NCBI GenBank assembly: GCA_029261925.1
Contig: JAJDAJ010000050.1
Location: 1 to 64,000, forward strand
Source: Deltaproteobacteria bacterium
GTDB taxonomy: Bacteria; Myxococcota_A; UBA9160; SZUA-336
Direction: 5' to 3'
Length of the DNA stretch: 64,000 nt
Of this stretch, positions 1 to 8,138 are shown one piece after another. The position numbers were made by a program, and so were the translations under genes. Below the pieces are notes generated by a model that did not search any database, was not told the origin of the DNA, and saw only the letters and a program-made list of their open reading frames with translations. Position 1 is the stretch's first letter; each line of letters opens with the position of its first letter.

Positions 1-1
1 A

Positions 2-709
2 CCGGAGGCGCCGTCCGCGCCCGCGCCCTCCAGGTCGGAGCGCGACGGCAGGGCTGCCTCGGCCGCGCCGGTCCGGGAGGCCGCACCTGCGAAGGAGGTG
101 TCGGCCGACCGCGCCGACGGGCCCGCGGCCGCCGGCGCCCGAGCTCCGGAGCAGCCCGGGCCCGCACGGGAGGCCGCACGGGAGGCCGCGCCCGGGACGC
201 CGGCGCGGCCCTGGCTCGCACGCCTGCCGGCCTTCGCGGCGGGCGTCGTGGTCGGCGCCGTGCTCACCCGCGGGCTGATGCTGCTGCTGCCCGGTGGCGG
301 ACCCGGCCCGGGCGGCGAGGCCGTGCCGGACGCACCGGCCCCGCCGGTGGCCCGCAGCGCGCCTGCCGCGGCGCCTTCGGTGCCGGCGCCGGTGCAGCAC
401 GCCCCCGACTCCCTGCCCGGAGCCGGCGGGCTGCCCGACGTGGCGGCGCCGGCGCCGGCGCCAACGGAGGCGCCCGGGCAGCCGGTAGCGCGGCCGGGCC
501 GCGCCGAGCCGGCCGGCGACGTGCACCTCAACATCCAGGCCTTCCCCTGGGCCACCATCTGGGTGGACGACCGTCGCATCGGCGAGACCCCGCTGGCCGA
601 TATCCGGGTCGCGCCGGGCGTCCACGAGGTACGCGCCGAGCTTCCCGACGGCCGCGTGCTCAGGCGCCGCATCGACGTCCGCGACGGCCAGCGCCTGGTG
701 TTCCGATAG
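2..709 (+). CDS. C-terminal part of a PEGA-domain membrane protein, cut by the window start
   Basis: The frame is open to the left edge, so this is the end of a longer protein. The GTG at 98 has a purine-rich stretch directly against it with no spacing, so I do not take it as the start. Visible parts are a Pro/Ala-rich linker, one membrane segment (about 50-65 codons after the GTG, ending in a run of Leu), a second Pro/Ala-rich linker, and a C-terminal PEGA-like beta domain of about 60 residues (WVDDRRIGETPLADIRVAPG region). PEGA domains sit on the outer side of the membrane at the end of many delta-proteobacterial Ser/Thr kinases. A kinase N-terminus is therefore likely but lies outside the window. 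Confidence 0.7.
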   Translation, partial: PEAPSAPAPSRSERDGRAASAAPVREAAPAKEVSADRADGPAAAGARAPEQPGPAREAAREAAPGTPARPWLARLPAFAAGVVVGAVLTRGLMLLLPGGGPGPGGEAVPDAPAPPVARSAPAAAPSVPAPVQHAPDSLPGAGGLPDVAAPAPAPTEAPGQPVARPGRAEPAGDVHLNIQAFPWATIWVDDRRIGETPLADIRVAPGVHEVRAELPDGRVLRRRIDVRDGQRLVFR

Positions 710-762
710 CAGGCTGCTGAAGAACCCCGGACCGAGCCGCGCGAGCGGGTCCGGGCCGGGCG
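707..762. repeat. Dispersed palindromic element, copy A, at a convergent gene end
   Basis: It starts inside the TAG stop of the upstream gene (TAGCAGGCTG) and runs to the end of the minus-strand fusion gene. Bases 721-750 match the reverse complement of 38421-38450 at 29 of 30 positions. Inside it CCCGGACC (726-733 area) can pair with GGTCCGGG about 14 bases later, so it can fold on both strands and probably ends transcription from both sides. Confidence 0.65.
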
Positions 763-765
763 ACC

Positions 766-3426
766 CTACTTCTTCTGCTGCAGGTCGGTGACCGCCGGCG
801 GCGGCAGGCTGCGCAGCCGCTCCAGCGTGACGGCGTCGGGGGTGGGGCGCGCCTCCTCCCAGCCGAGCTGCGCCAGCGCCTCGGGGTTGAGCAGCTCGCG
901 CGGATGTCCGCCTCCGAGCAGCTCGGCCAGCGCGCGCACCACGATCTGGCCCTGGTGCACGGAGACCTGGTGCGTGTTGCCGCCGATGTGCGGGGCACTG
1001 ATCACGCTCTCGAGCTGGATCAGGGGGTGGTCGGAGCCGGGTGGCTCGACGCTGAAGGTGTCGATGCCCGCGCCGCCCAGGTGCCCGCTGCGCAGTGCCT
1101 CGGCGAGCGCCTGCTCGTCGACCAGTGCCGCGCGCGCGGTGTTGATCAGGAAGGCCCCGGACTTCATGCGCGCGAGCTGCTCGCGTCCGATCAGGCCGCG
1201 CGAGGCGTCGCTCACCGCGGCGTGCAGGCTCACGAAGTCGCTGCGCTCGAGCAGCACGTCGAGCGTGACCGGCTCGGCACCCGAGCGCAGCACGGCGTCG
1301 GCGTCCATGAAGGGATCGAAGGCGAGCACACGAGCGTGGCAGGCGCGCGCGCGGCGTGCGACCTCGCGTCCGACGGCGCCCAGCCCGACGAGCCCGACCG
1401 TGGAGCCCCAGAGCTCGCGTCCCCGCAGCCGCGCGTACGCGGGTCCGAGCGCCGAGGTGTCGCCCGCCGCGTGCGGCTGGCGCAGGAACTGGCTGGCCGC
1501 GTCGAGGTGCCGCGCCAGCATCAGCATGAAGCCGAGCGCCAGGTCGGCCACTGCCTGGGCGTTGCGGCCGGGCGCGTTGAGCACGGGCACGCCGAACGCG
1601 GTGCACGCCTCCAGCGCGATGTTCACCGCATTTCCGCGGCAGCTCGCGGCGATCCGCAGCTCCGGGCAGCCCAGCAGCACCTCGACGTCGAGCAGGTCGA
1701 TCTCGGTCACGAACACGTCGAAGCCCGCGAGCACCGCGGCCAGCTCCTCGCCCTGGAGCATCCTGCGGTGCTCGCGATAGCTCGCGTACTCGAGCTCGCC
1801 GATGCCGCGCAGCGCCTCGACGGCCGAGGGATCGAGGTCCGCGGTCGCCAGGATGCGCAGTCGCCGGGAAGGCCGGCGGGCCGGCGGGCGCGCAGCGCCG
1901 GCCCGCAGCATGGCTCCGATCTGCTGGCCGCGTGCCAGCTCGTCCGCCGGCCGACGCGCCTCGCGCAGGGCAAGCCAGTCGGCGTACAGCGGCGCGTAGC
2001 GGGCCGTGGCCTCACCGTCCGGCTCGAAGGTCTCCAGCGACACGTGCGCGGCGGCGGCCGACGCCAGATCGCGCGCCGCGCCGGCGCCGACGGCCGCGCA
2101 CAGGGCGGCGCCCAGGGCGCTGGCCTCGGCGACGCGCCCGGCATGGACCGGGCGTCCCAGGACGTCGGCCAGGATCCGGGACCAGGCGGCGCTGCGCGAC
2201 ATTCCGCCGCCCACGCGCAGCGCGGCGGCCGGCGTGCCGGCGGCGTCCTCGAGCTGTGCCAGGTTGGCGCGCACCGCGTAGGCCAGACCCTCGGCGATCG
2301 CGCGGGCCAGGTGACGCCGCGCGTCGGGCTCGTCGCGCAGCCCCATGTGCGAGAACCACAGGCTGCCCACGGGGATCGCCATGGCGCGCGCGTCCATCAC
2401 CTCCGCGCCCGCGCTCGAGACCATGCCCCGCGCCCCGGGCTCCGAGGCCGCCGCCTCCGCCAGCAGGCGCGCGGGAGGAGCCGGGTCGTCGGCGAAGAGC
2501 ATGCCCGCGGCGAACTCCAGGACCTCGCCCATCACGCCCGCGTTGCTCTCGAGCACGCGGCTGTCGGGGACCAGATGGTGTCCCGTCCAGACGCGCTCGC
2601 TGCGCGGTGCGCCGTCGACCACGAGCTGGACCGGCGCGGAGGTCCCCGCGATCACCGCGGCGTCACCGGGATCGAGCGCGCCCACGCCCAGCAGCCCGCA
2701 CGAGGTGTCGGCTCCGGCCTGCACGACCGGGGTCCCCGCGACGAGTCCCAGATCGGCGGCCGCGCCCGGAGCCAGACGCCCCAGCACGCTGCCGGGCTCC
2801 ACCAGCGGCGGGAGCAGGCCGGTGGGCACGCCGAGCAGCTCGCAGAGGTCGGGCGCCCACTGTCCGCGGTCGATGTCCAGCAGCAGCGTCTCGCACGCGT
2901 GCGTGCGGTCGAATGCGCGCTCGCCGCACAGTCGCCACGAGATCCAGTCGCTCACGCTCAGCATCACGTCGGCGCGACGGAACACATCGGGCGCGTTGCG
3001 GGCGAGCCACTGCAGGCGCAGCCCCCCGAAGACTGCCGTCGGCCAGCGGCCGGTTCGCTGCTGGATCTGCTCGCCGTGTGCCCCCGCCAGCTCTGCGGCC
3101 TCGGCCAGCGCGCGTGCATCTCCGGTCGGGCCGGCGTAGAGCTTCTCGCCGGCCGCATCGAGCACGACCAGGCCGTGCCGGAGGCTGGTCGCGGCGATCC
3201 CGACGATCCCCGCCGGATCGATACCGCTGAGCTCCAGCACCTCGCGGGTCGCGGCACGGAGCTCGCGCCACGCCATGTCCAGGTCGAGGTCCCGACCCGC
3301 GCCCCCGGCCGCCGGAGCGTGGCTCCAGGGGCGGTGGACCGACCAGGTGCGCCCGTCCTCGAGCGCGAGCAGCAGGGCCCGTCCGCCGCCGTTTCCGGCG
3401 TCGAGCGCGAGGGTCGCCGTGGTCAC
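766..3426 (-). CDS. Fusion of an FGGY-family carbohydrate kinase and a D-2-hydroxyacid dehydrogenase
   Basis: An 886-residue protein. Residues 1-505 form an FGGY kinase: N-terminal phosphate loop (LALDAGNGGGR), second phosphate motif (AVIAGTSAP) and adenosine motif (RVGGGMSRSAAW). After a short basic linker, residues 521-886 form an NAD-dependent D-2-hydroxyacid dehydrogenase with the GLGAVG nucleotide loop near 676-688 and the Arg, Glu and His of the catalytic triad (NTARAALVD, FSVEP, SAPHIGG). The start is the GTG at 3426, which overlaps the stop of the P450 gene; the open frame upstream is shadow. Kinase and dehydrogenase would act on successive forms of one sugar-like substrate. In Bacillus subtilis the separate neighbours YoaC (FGGY) and YoaD (dehydrogenase) look like the unfused counterparts. 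The substrate is unknown. Confidence 0.85.
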   Translation of the reverse strand: MTTATLALDAGNGGGRALLLALEDGRTWSVHRPWSHAPAAGGAGRDLDLDMAWRELRAATREVLELSGIDPAGIVGIAATSLRHGLVVLDAAGEKLYAGPTGDARALAEAAELAGAHGEQIQQRTGRWPTAVFGGLRLQWLARNAPDVFRRADVMLSVSDWISWRLCGERAFDRTHACETLLLDIDRGQWAPDLCELLGVPTGLLPPLVEPGSVLGRLAPGAAADLGLVAGTPVVQAGADTSCGLLGVGALDPGDAAVIAGTSAPVQLVVDGAPRSERVWTGHHLVPDSRVLESNAGVMGEVLEFAAGMLFADDPAPPARLLAEAAASEPGARGMVSSAGAEVMDARAMAIPVGSLWFSHMGLRDEPDARRHLARAIAEGLAYAVRANLAQLEDAAGTPAAALRVGGGMSRSAAWSRILADVLGRPVHAGRVAEASALGAALCAAVGAGAARDLASAAAAHVSLETFEPDGEATARYAPLYADWLALREARRPADELARGQQIGAMLRAGAARPPARRPSRRLRILATADLDPSAVEALRGIGELEYASYREHRRMLQGEELAAVLAGFDVFVTEIDLLDVEVLLGCPELRIAASCRGNAVNIALEACTAFGVPVLNAPGRNAQAVADLALGFMLMLARHLDAASQFLRQPHAAGDTSALGPAYARLRGRELWGSTVGLVGLGAVGREVARRARACHARVLAFDPFMDADAVLRSGAEPVTLDVLLERSDFVSLHAAVSDASRGLIGREQLARMKSGAFLINTARAALVDEQALAEALRSGHLGGAGIDTFSVEPPGSDHPLIQLESVISAPHIGGNTHQVSVHQGQIVVRALAELLGGGHPRELLNPEALAQLGWEEARPTPDAVTLERLRSLPPPAVTDLQQKK

Positions 3427-4664
3427 GCCTCGAACAGGACCGGGAGCTCGCCGGGCGCGCGGAACATCTCGCCGGAGATGTGAACGTCGGTGGCGGCGGG
3501 GTCGAGGCGCAGACCCGGCAGGCGGTCGAGCACGGCGTCGAGCACGACGGTGGTCTCCATGCGCGCCAGGTGCATCCCCAGGCAGGTGTGCGGGCCCGCG
3601 GCAAAGCCGATGTGCTGGCGGACCGGGCGGCGGATGTCGAAGGCCTCCGGATCGTCCCAGCGGCGCTCGTCGTGGTTGGCCGACCCGATGTTGATCATCA
3701 CCGGGGTTCCCGCGCGCACCGGCACCCCGCAGACCGTGGTGTCGGCCTTGCACATGCGCATGATCCCGGTGAGCGGCACCTCCCAGCGGATGCCCTCCTC
3801 GATCGCGCGCGGCATCAGGGAGCGATCCGCACGCAGTGCCTCGAGCTGATCGGTGTGGGTGAGCAGGCCGAAGATCAGGTTGCTCGACGAGCGGTACGTG
3901 GTCTCGGCCCCTGCGGGCGCCAGCAGCCGGCAGAAGGAGTAGATCATCTCGTCGTCGAGCCGGTCGCCGTCGATCTCCGCGTGCGCCAGCATGCCGAGCA
4001 GGTCATCGGTGGGGCGTCGGCGTCGCTCGGCGAGCAGCGGCGCGAGCAGATCCTCGAGCTCCTGGCGGGCCCGCATGGCGATCGCGGGGTCGAAGGCGAT
4101 CGAGATGATCTCGACCGCGACGCGCTGGAAAGTGTCGAGGTGCGCCTCGGGCACGCCCATCATCCCGGCGATCACGTTGACGGGAAACGGGAAGGTCAGC
4201 TCGCGCACCAGGTCGGCGCGGCCCCGCTCGATGAAGGCGTCGATCAGCCCGTGAACGATCGGCCGCACGAGCTCCTGCTCCCAGCGCCGCAGCGCGCTCT
4301 TCGAGAACGCCTTCTGCAGCAGCGCGCGTACCTCCGTGTGCCGCGGCGGGTCCATCTGGAGCACGGTCGGGCCCATGACCACGCCCATGCTGTGCGCGTA
4401 GAGCGCGGAGCTGAAGTGGTCCGAGTCGCGCAGGATCTGCTGCACGGCGTCGAAGTGCACCGCGACCATGGCCTCGGGTGTGTCGGAGCCCTCGAGCGAC
4501 ATCGAGCGCGAGCCGGCCGCCTCGGATGCGGCGATCAGCGGTCCCTTGCGGCGCAGCTCGGCGTAGCGGGGGTAGGGTGTGCGCACACTGCCCTTGCCGG
4601 CCGCGCGGTTGAAGCGCTCGAATGGGTCGAGCGCGTCGCTCGGGATCTCGACGGACGTGGGCAT
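3423..4664 (-). CDS. Cytochrome P450
   Basis: A 413-residue soluble bacterial P450 without a membrane anchor. The I-helix oxygen-activation motif is AGAETT, the K-helix ExxR is EGIR within IEEGIRWEVPL, and the heme loop is FAAGPHTCLG with the thiolate ligand at Cys361. It should hydroxylate a small hydrophobic compound using an external ferredoxin system; no ferredoxin or reductase gene is in this window. Its stop overlaps the GTG of the kinase-dehydrogenase fusion, so the two are translationally coupled. The ATG at 4664 gives a normal-length N-terminus. Substrate class cannot be read from the sequence; the family often acts on terpenoids, steroids or fatty acids. Confidence 0.92.
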   Translation of the reverse strand: MPTSVEIPSDALDPFERFNRAAGKGSVRTPYPRYAELRRKGPLIAASEAAGSRSMSLEGSDTPEAMVAVHFDAVQQILRDSDHFSSALYAHSMGVVMGPTVLQMDPPRHTEVRALLQKAFSKSALRRWEQELVRPIVHGLIDAFIERGRADLVRELTFPFPVNVIAGMMGVPEAHLDTFQRVAVEIISIAFDPAIAMRARQELEDLLAPLLAERRRRPTDDLLGMLAHAEIDGDRLDDEMIYSFCRLLAPAGAETTYRSSSNLIFGLLTHTDQLEALRADRSLMPRAIEEGIRWEVPLTGIMRMCKADTTVCGVPVRAGTPVMINIGSANHDERRWDDPEAFDIRRPVRQHIGFAAGPHTCLGMHLARMETTVVLDAVLDRLPGLRLDPAATDVHISGEMFRAPGELPVLFEA

Positions 4665-4700
4665 CGGGGCTCCTGCGCGGGCGGCGTCGCCGGGAGCCCT

Positions 4701-4706
4701 CTTCTA
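4701..4706 (-). promoter_or_regulatory. Possible -10 element for the P450-fusion operon
   Basis: On the minus strand this reads TAGAAG, 37 bases upstream of the P450 ATG, in otherwise very G+C-rich DNA. No convincing -35 box is visible. It lies in the 62-base gap after the PilZ-DUF4388 gene. Confidence 0.3.
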
Positions 4707-4726
4707 CCCGCGTGGCGGGTGAGGGG

Positions 4727-5929
4727 TCAACCGCGCCGGCGCAGTGCGCCCGACTCGAGCAGGGCGAGCAGGGCGCGGTAGACCTCGACGTCGAAGGCCG
4801 GGGTCGCGTCCACCAGGTCGGCGACCCGGCGCGGACGGGCGAGCTGATCGATCAGCGCCTGCTCGAGCTTGGGCTCGGCGCCGGGCGCCTGGCCGTCGGC
4901 GCATTCGAGCAGGGCCTCGCGCGGGACGGCGCGCAGGTCGAGGCTCTGGAGCTCGTCGTGGTGCGTGAGCGCGTCCAGCAGCGCATGCTCGATGCTGATC
5001 GGCTCGGCCGAGGGCTCCCCGGGCAGGATCGAGGGGGTGAAGGCGAACTGGCCGGCATCCCAGCCCGCCATGCGGCTGACCGCCTTGAGCCCCTCGACCC
5101 CCGAAACGCTCGCGTGCCGCAGCAGGCCGTTCTGGAACAGCACGCGGCCATGGTCCCCGTTGGCGTGTACGAGCTCGATCGTGCCCTCGACCGCGCTGCC
5201 CGGGAACATCTGCAGCAGGCTGGGCACGCCCACGGCCGCCAGGTCACCCCGGATCCCGCCGAGATCGCGCGCATGGGCGGCGGCGCTGCTGTCCTCGAGG
5301 AAGCGCCCCTGCGCCTCCCGCTGCGCGGGGTCCGGCTCCAGCTGCACGCCCAGCGCCGAGACCCGGCTGCCGCTAATCTCGTGGCGCACGACACGTCCCG
5401 TCACGCGCAGCACTTCGGAGGTCCGCGGATGGGTGAGCGTGATGCGCATCCGGCGGCCGATCGGGATCGGGTCGCCCTCGATCGGGATGAGCAGGCCCGA
5501 TCGGCTGACGTTGAGGGTGTAGGTCTCGAAGCGGCGATCCTCCAGCTCGACGCGCACCGCCACGCGCGCCGGGCTGCGCTCGTGGCGGCGGGAGGGCCCG
5601 GGTCGGTCGGGGATCACGGGCGCCGGGGGCTGCAGCCCGGTGATCGATTCGAGCTCGGCGCGCAGCTTGGGTGCGGGATCCAGGAACTGCAGCGCCACGC
5701 CGGCGATCGGCGCCTGGCTGCCGCGGCCGGGCCGCACCTGGTTGACGACCTCGCCCTCGAAGACCGGCGCCGCCTCGCAGAAGCGCAGGTCCAGCTGCAC
5801 CTCGACCACCTCGCGCAGCTGGAACTGCTCCTGCGTGGGGACGAAGATGCCCCCCTGGGCGATATGCCACTCCAGCTCGCGGCGGAAGGTCTCGAGGTCG
5901 TCGAACGGGACTGTCAGGCGTCGGAACAT
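4727..5929 (-). CDS. PilZ-PilZ-DUF4388 protein
   Basis: A 400-residue cytoplasmic protein. Residues 1-100 are a degenerate PilZ-like domain of the type common in myxobacteria (xxGGIFV element). The next 120 residues form a second PilZ domain with the cyclic-di-GMP residues intact: RxxxR in RRHERSP and NxSxxG in NVSRSGLLI. The C-terminal part, roughly 230-345, is a DUF4388 domain (GTIELVHANGDHGRVLFQNG region) followed by helices. PilZ proteins read cyclic-di-GMP and act on motility, exopolysaccharide or transcription; DUF4388 is often found in gliding and signalling proteins of delta-proteobacteria. The start is the ATG at 5929, because further upstream the frame runs antisense to the FKBP gene and reads as noise. 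Confidence 0.85.
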   Translation of the reverse strand: MFRRLTVPFDDLETFRRELEWHIAQGGIFVPTQEQFQLREVVEVQLDLRFCEAAPVFEGEVVNQVRPGRGSQAPIAGVALQFLDPAPKLRAELESITGLQPPAPVIPDRPGPSRRHERSPARVAVRVELEDRRFETYTLNVSRSGLLIPIEGDPIPIGRRMRITLTHPRTSEVLRVTGRVVRHEISGSRVSALGVQLEPDPAQREAQGRFLEDSSAAAHARDLGGIRGDLAAVGVPSLLQMFPGSAVEGTIELVHANGDHGRVLFQNGLLRHASVSGVEGLKAVSRMAGWDAGQFAFTPSILPGEPSAEPISIEHALLDALTHHDELQSLDLRAVPREALLECADGQAPGAEPKLEQALIDQLARPRRVADLVDATPAFDVEVYRALLALLESGALRRRG

Positions 5930-6088
5930 CTGTCCACCGGTGGCACGGGTCGTCCGCGCCTGACCGCGCGAGCCCCGGACCACGCAGGACGTATCGGTCA
6001 CGCGCCACCGGGTCTGGACGGCCGCCGCGCCGGGTTGCGCCCGGGCCGCCGGTCGCTCACCCTCCCGCCTCAACCCGGAGGAGCCAGA

Positions 6089-6769
6089 ATGCGTGTCCTG
6101 TTCGCCGCCGTTGCGGCCCTCGCACTCACCGCCTGCGAGCCGGCCGGCCAGGGCAGCAGCGCCGGCGAGGCCGAGCTCGAGACCGACGAGCAGAAGATGA
6201 TCTACGCGCTGGGCCACCTGACCGCGGGGACCATGGGCGCCTACGCATTCCAGCCCGACGAGGTCGAGGTGCTGGTCGCGGGGATGCGCGAGGCCCTCAA
6301 CGGTGAGGAGCCGCGCGTGGACCTGCGCGAGGCCGCGCCGGCGATCCGCGACTTCCTCGACGCCCGGGCCAACAACGTCTACGTGGCAGAGGTCGCGGCG
6401 GGCGAGGCCTTCGCCAGCGAGGCCGGGGCTCGCGACGGCGCCGAGGTGGCCGACTCCGGGCTCGTGTACATCGAGACGCAGGCCGGCTCCGGTGCGTCGC
6501 CGGGCCCGAACGACCGCGTTCGCGTGCACTACCACGGCACGCTGCGCGATGGCACGGTCTTCGATAGCTCCGTGGAGCGCGGGGAGCCCGCGAGCTTTCC
6601 GCTCAACGGCGTGATCCGCTGCTGGACCGAGGCGCTCCAGAAGATGCAGGTGGGCGGCAAGGCCGAGATCTACTGCCCCGAGTCGATCGCCTACGGCAAG
6701 CGCGCCACGGGCAGCATTCCCTCGGGAGCCACCCTGCGCTTCGACGTCGAGCTGCTCGAGATCGAGTAG
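6089..6769 (+). CDS. FKBP-type peptidyl-prolyl isomerase lipoprotein
   Basis: A 226-residue protein with a lipoprotein signal (MRVLFAAVAALALTAC, lipobox LTAC), so it is probably anchored in the cell envelope. Residues about 25-110 are an FKBP N-terminal dimerisation-like helical region (EQKMIYALGHLTAGTMGAY). The C-terminal 105 residues are a complete FKBP fold with VRVHYHGTLRDGTVFDSS and the closing IPSGATLRFDVELLEIE. It should speed proline isomerisation in exported proteins, like FkpA or Mip. CGGAGGAG at 6076-6083 fixes the ATG at 6089. It is divergent from the PilZ gene and probably monocistronic. Confidence 0.93.
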   Translation: MRVLFAAVAALALTACEPAGQGSSAGEAELETDEQKMIYALGHLTAGTMGAYAFQPDEVEVLVAGMREALNGEEPRVDLREAAPAIRDFLDARANNVYVAEVAAGEAFASEAGARDGAEVADSGLVYIETQAGSGASPGPNDRVRVHYHGTLRDGTVFDSSVERGEPASFPLNGVIRCWTEALQKMQVGGKAEIYCPESIAYGKRATGSIPSGATLRFDVELLEIE

Positions 6770-6878
6770 GGCCATCGGCCAGCGCTGGCGCGGCCTTCGG
6801 GCGCGGGCTGCGCGGTGACTGCAGCCCGCATGCCGCGAGGCGATCCGGGTCCGCCGGGGTGGCGGACACCCGGGGTGC

Positions 6879-6884
6879 TACCCT
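6879..6884 (+). promoter_or_regulatory. Possible -10 element for the regulator-kinase operon
   Basis: TACCCT in a small A/T-richer patch, 28 bases before the ATG at 6913. If real, transcription starts after the in-frame GTG at 6859, which supports the shorter protein. Confidence 0.35.
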
Positions 6885-6912
6885 TGCAGGTCCCGCCGCA
6901 ACTCCCCTCAAG

Positions 6913-8136
6913 ATGCCCACCGTTCTCGTCGCAGATGACCAGCTCGCGACGCGCACCCACATCGCGGGTCGCCTGCTCGACGCGGGCTTCGACGTGCTCG
7001 AGGCCGCCGACGGCGAGGAGGCCTGGGAGTGCTTCGGCCGGCAGGAGCCGGATCTCGTCGTCACCGACCTGCGCATGCCGCGCTGCGACGGCCTCGAGCT
7101 GCTGACGCGGATCCGCACGCGCTCGCGCGTTCCCGTGATCGTCCTGACCGCGTACGGCGACATCCCGACGGCCGTCAAGGCCATGAAGGGCGGAGCGGAG
7201 GAGTTCCTCAGCTTCGACGATCTCGACGTCAGCCAGCTCATCGAGCGCGTGCAGGCACTCGTGCGCGCCCGGCCGGAGCGCAGCGATCCGGACGCGCTGC
7301 GCGCGCGGATCGCGGGCGACTCGGCGGCGATGCAGCGCACCCGCGAGCGGGTCGCCGGCCTGCTCGAGATGCGCACACCGGCACTGATCGTGGGTGAGCC
7401 GGGGACGGGACGCGACCACGTCGCGCGCGTGCTGCACGAGCAGGGGCCGGACGCGGCGCAGCCCTGGGAGGTGCGGATCGGCGCCGACGATCCCGGGCCC
7501 GAGGACCTACCCGCGCGCGGCACCGTGTACGTGGACGGTGTCGGCGATCTCTCTCCCGCCAGCCAGGAGCGCTGGGCGCGCTGGATCGCGCGTCCAGCAG
7601 GGGCTGCAGGCGGACCGCGGCTGGTCGCCTCGATGGTCGAGGAGCCGGCCACCGACCAGCTCGTGCCAGCGCTCGCCGAGGCGCTGGCGCGCTTTCGCGT
7701 GAGCCTGCCGCGCCTGGTCGATCGCGTCGAGGATCTGCCGGAGCTCTGCGAGCAGCTGATCGCGGAGCACGCGCGGCGCCTCTCGCGCCCCGTGATCGAG
7801 CTCGACAGCGGTGCGCTCTCGGAGCTGCGCCGCCACACCTGGCCGCGCAACGTCCGCGAGCTCGACGAGGTCGTCGAGCAGCTGGTCGCCTTCTCGCCTC
7901 GCGGCCGCATCGGCGCGAGCCAGGTCGCCGACGTGATCGCGGAGCTGCGGGAGGATGTGGCAGATCTGCGCGGGCAGCGTGATCGCCAGCAGCGCGACGA
8001 GCTGGTCGAGGCACTGCGCAGGACCGGCGGCAATCTCTCGCAGGCGGCGGAGCTGCTCGGTATCAGCCGCGGTGCGCTGCGCCACCGGGCGCGCAAGCAC
8101 GGTCTCCTGCCCGGCCGCCGTACGGGCGCGGGCTAG
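6913..8136 (+). CDS. NtrC-like response regulator with a decayed AAA+ domain
   Basis: A 407-residue regulator in three parts. Residues 1-115 are a receiver with acidic pair D8-D9 and phospho-acceptor Asp52, but the conserved Lys of the KP pair is missing (the stretch reads EEFLSFDDLD). Residues 130-330 are a shrunken sigma-54-activator ATPase: the Walker A loop is GEPGTGRD (161-168, Lys replaced by Arg), the Walker B is VYVDGVGDL (Glu replaced by Gly), and the segment between them is only about 40 residues, with no GAFTGA loop. Residues 340-407 carry WPRNVREL and a Fis-type helix-turn-helix. It should bind DNA but not drive sigma-54 polymerase. The kinase gene starts two bases after its stop. 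I chose the ATG at 6913 over the GTG at 6859 because a receiver starts here. Confidence 0.88.
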   Translation: MPTVLVADDQLATRTHIAGRLLDAGFDVLEAADGEEAWECFGRQEPDLVVTDLRMPRCDGLELLTRIRTRSRVPVIVLTAYGDIPTAVKAMKGGAEEFLSFDDLDVSQLIERVQALVRARPERSDPDALRARIAGDSAAMQRTRERVAGLLEMRTPALIVGEPGTGRDHVARVLHEQGPDAAQPWEVRIGADDPGPEDLPARGTVYVDGVGDLSPASQERWARWIARPAGAAGGPRLVASMVEEPATDQLVPALAEALARFRVSLPRLVDRVEDLPELCEQLIAEHARRLSRPVIELDSGALSELRRHTWPRNVRELDEVVEQLVAFSPRGRIGASQVADVIAELREDVADLRGQRDRQQRDELVEALRRTGGNLSQAAELLGISRGALRHRARKHGLLPGRRTGAG

Positions 8137-8138
8137 CG

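Noticed and set aside
98..100. GTG 98 as the true start of the PEGA-domain protein
   Set aside because: The frame is open to the window edge in the same compositional style, and the purine run touches the GTG with no usable spacing.
904..3483. Long plus-strand open frame of 859 codons
   Set aside because: It is antisense to the kinase-dehydrogenase fusion, has no recognisable domain and is rich in Arg, Gln, His and Glu, as expected from reading a G+C-rich gene on the wrong strand.
6859..6912. Longer N-terminus of the response regulator from GTG 6859
   Set aside because: The extra 18 residues precede the normal receiver start, and the likely -10 element (6879-6884) is downstream of this GTG.
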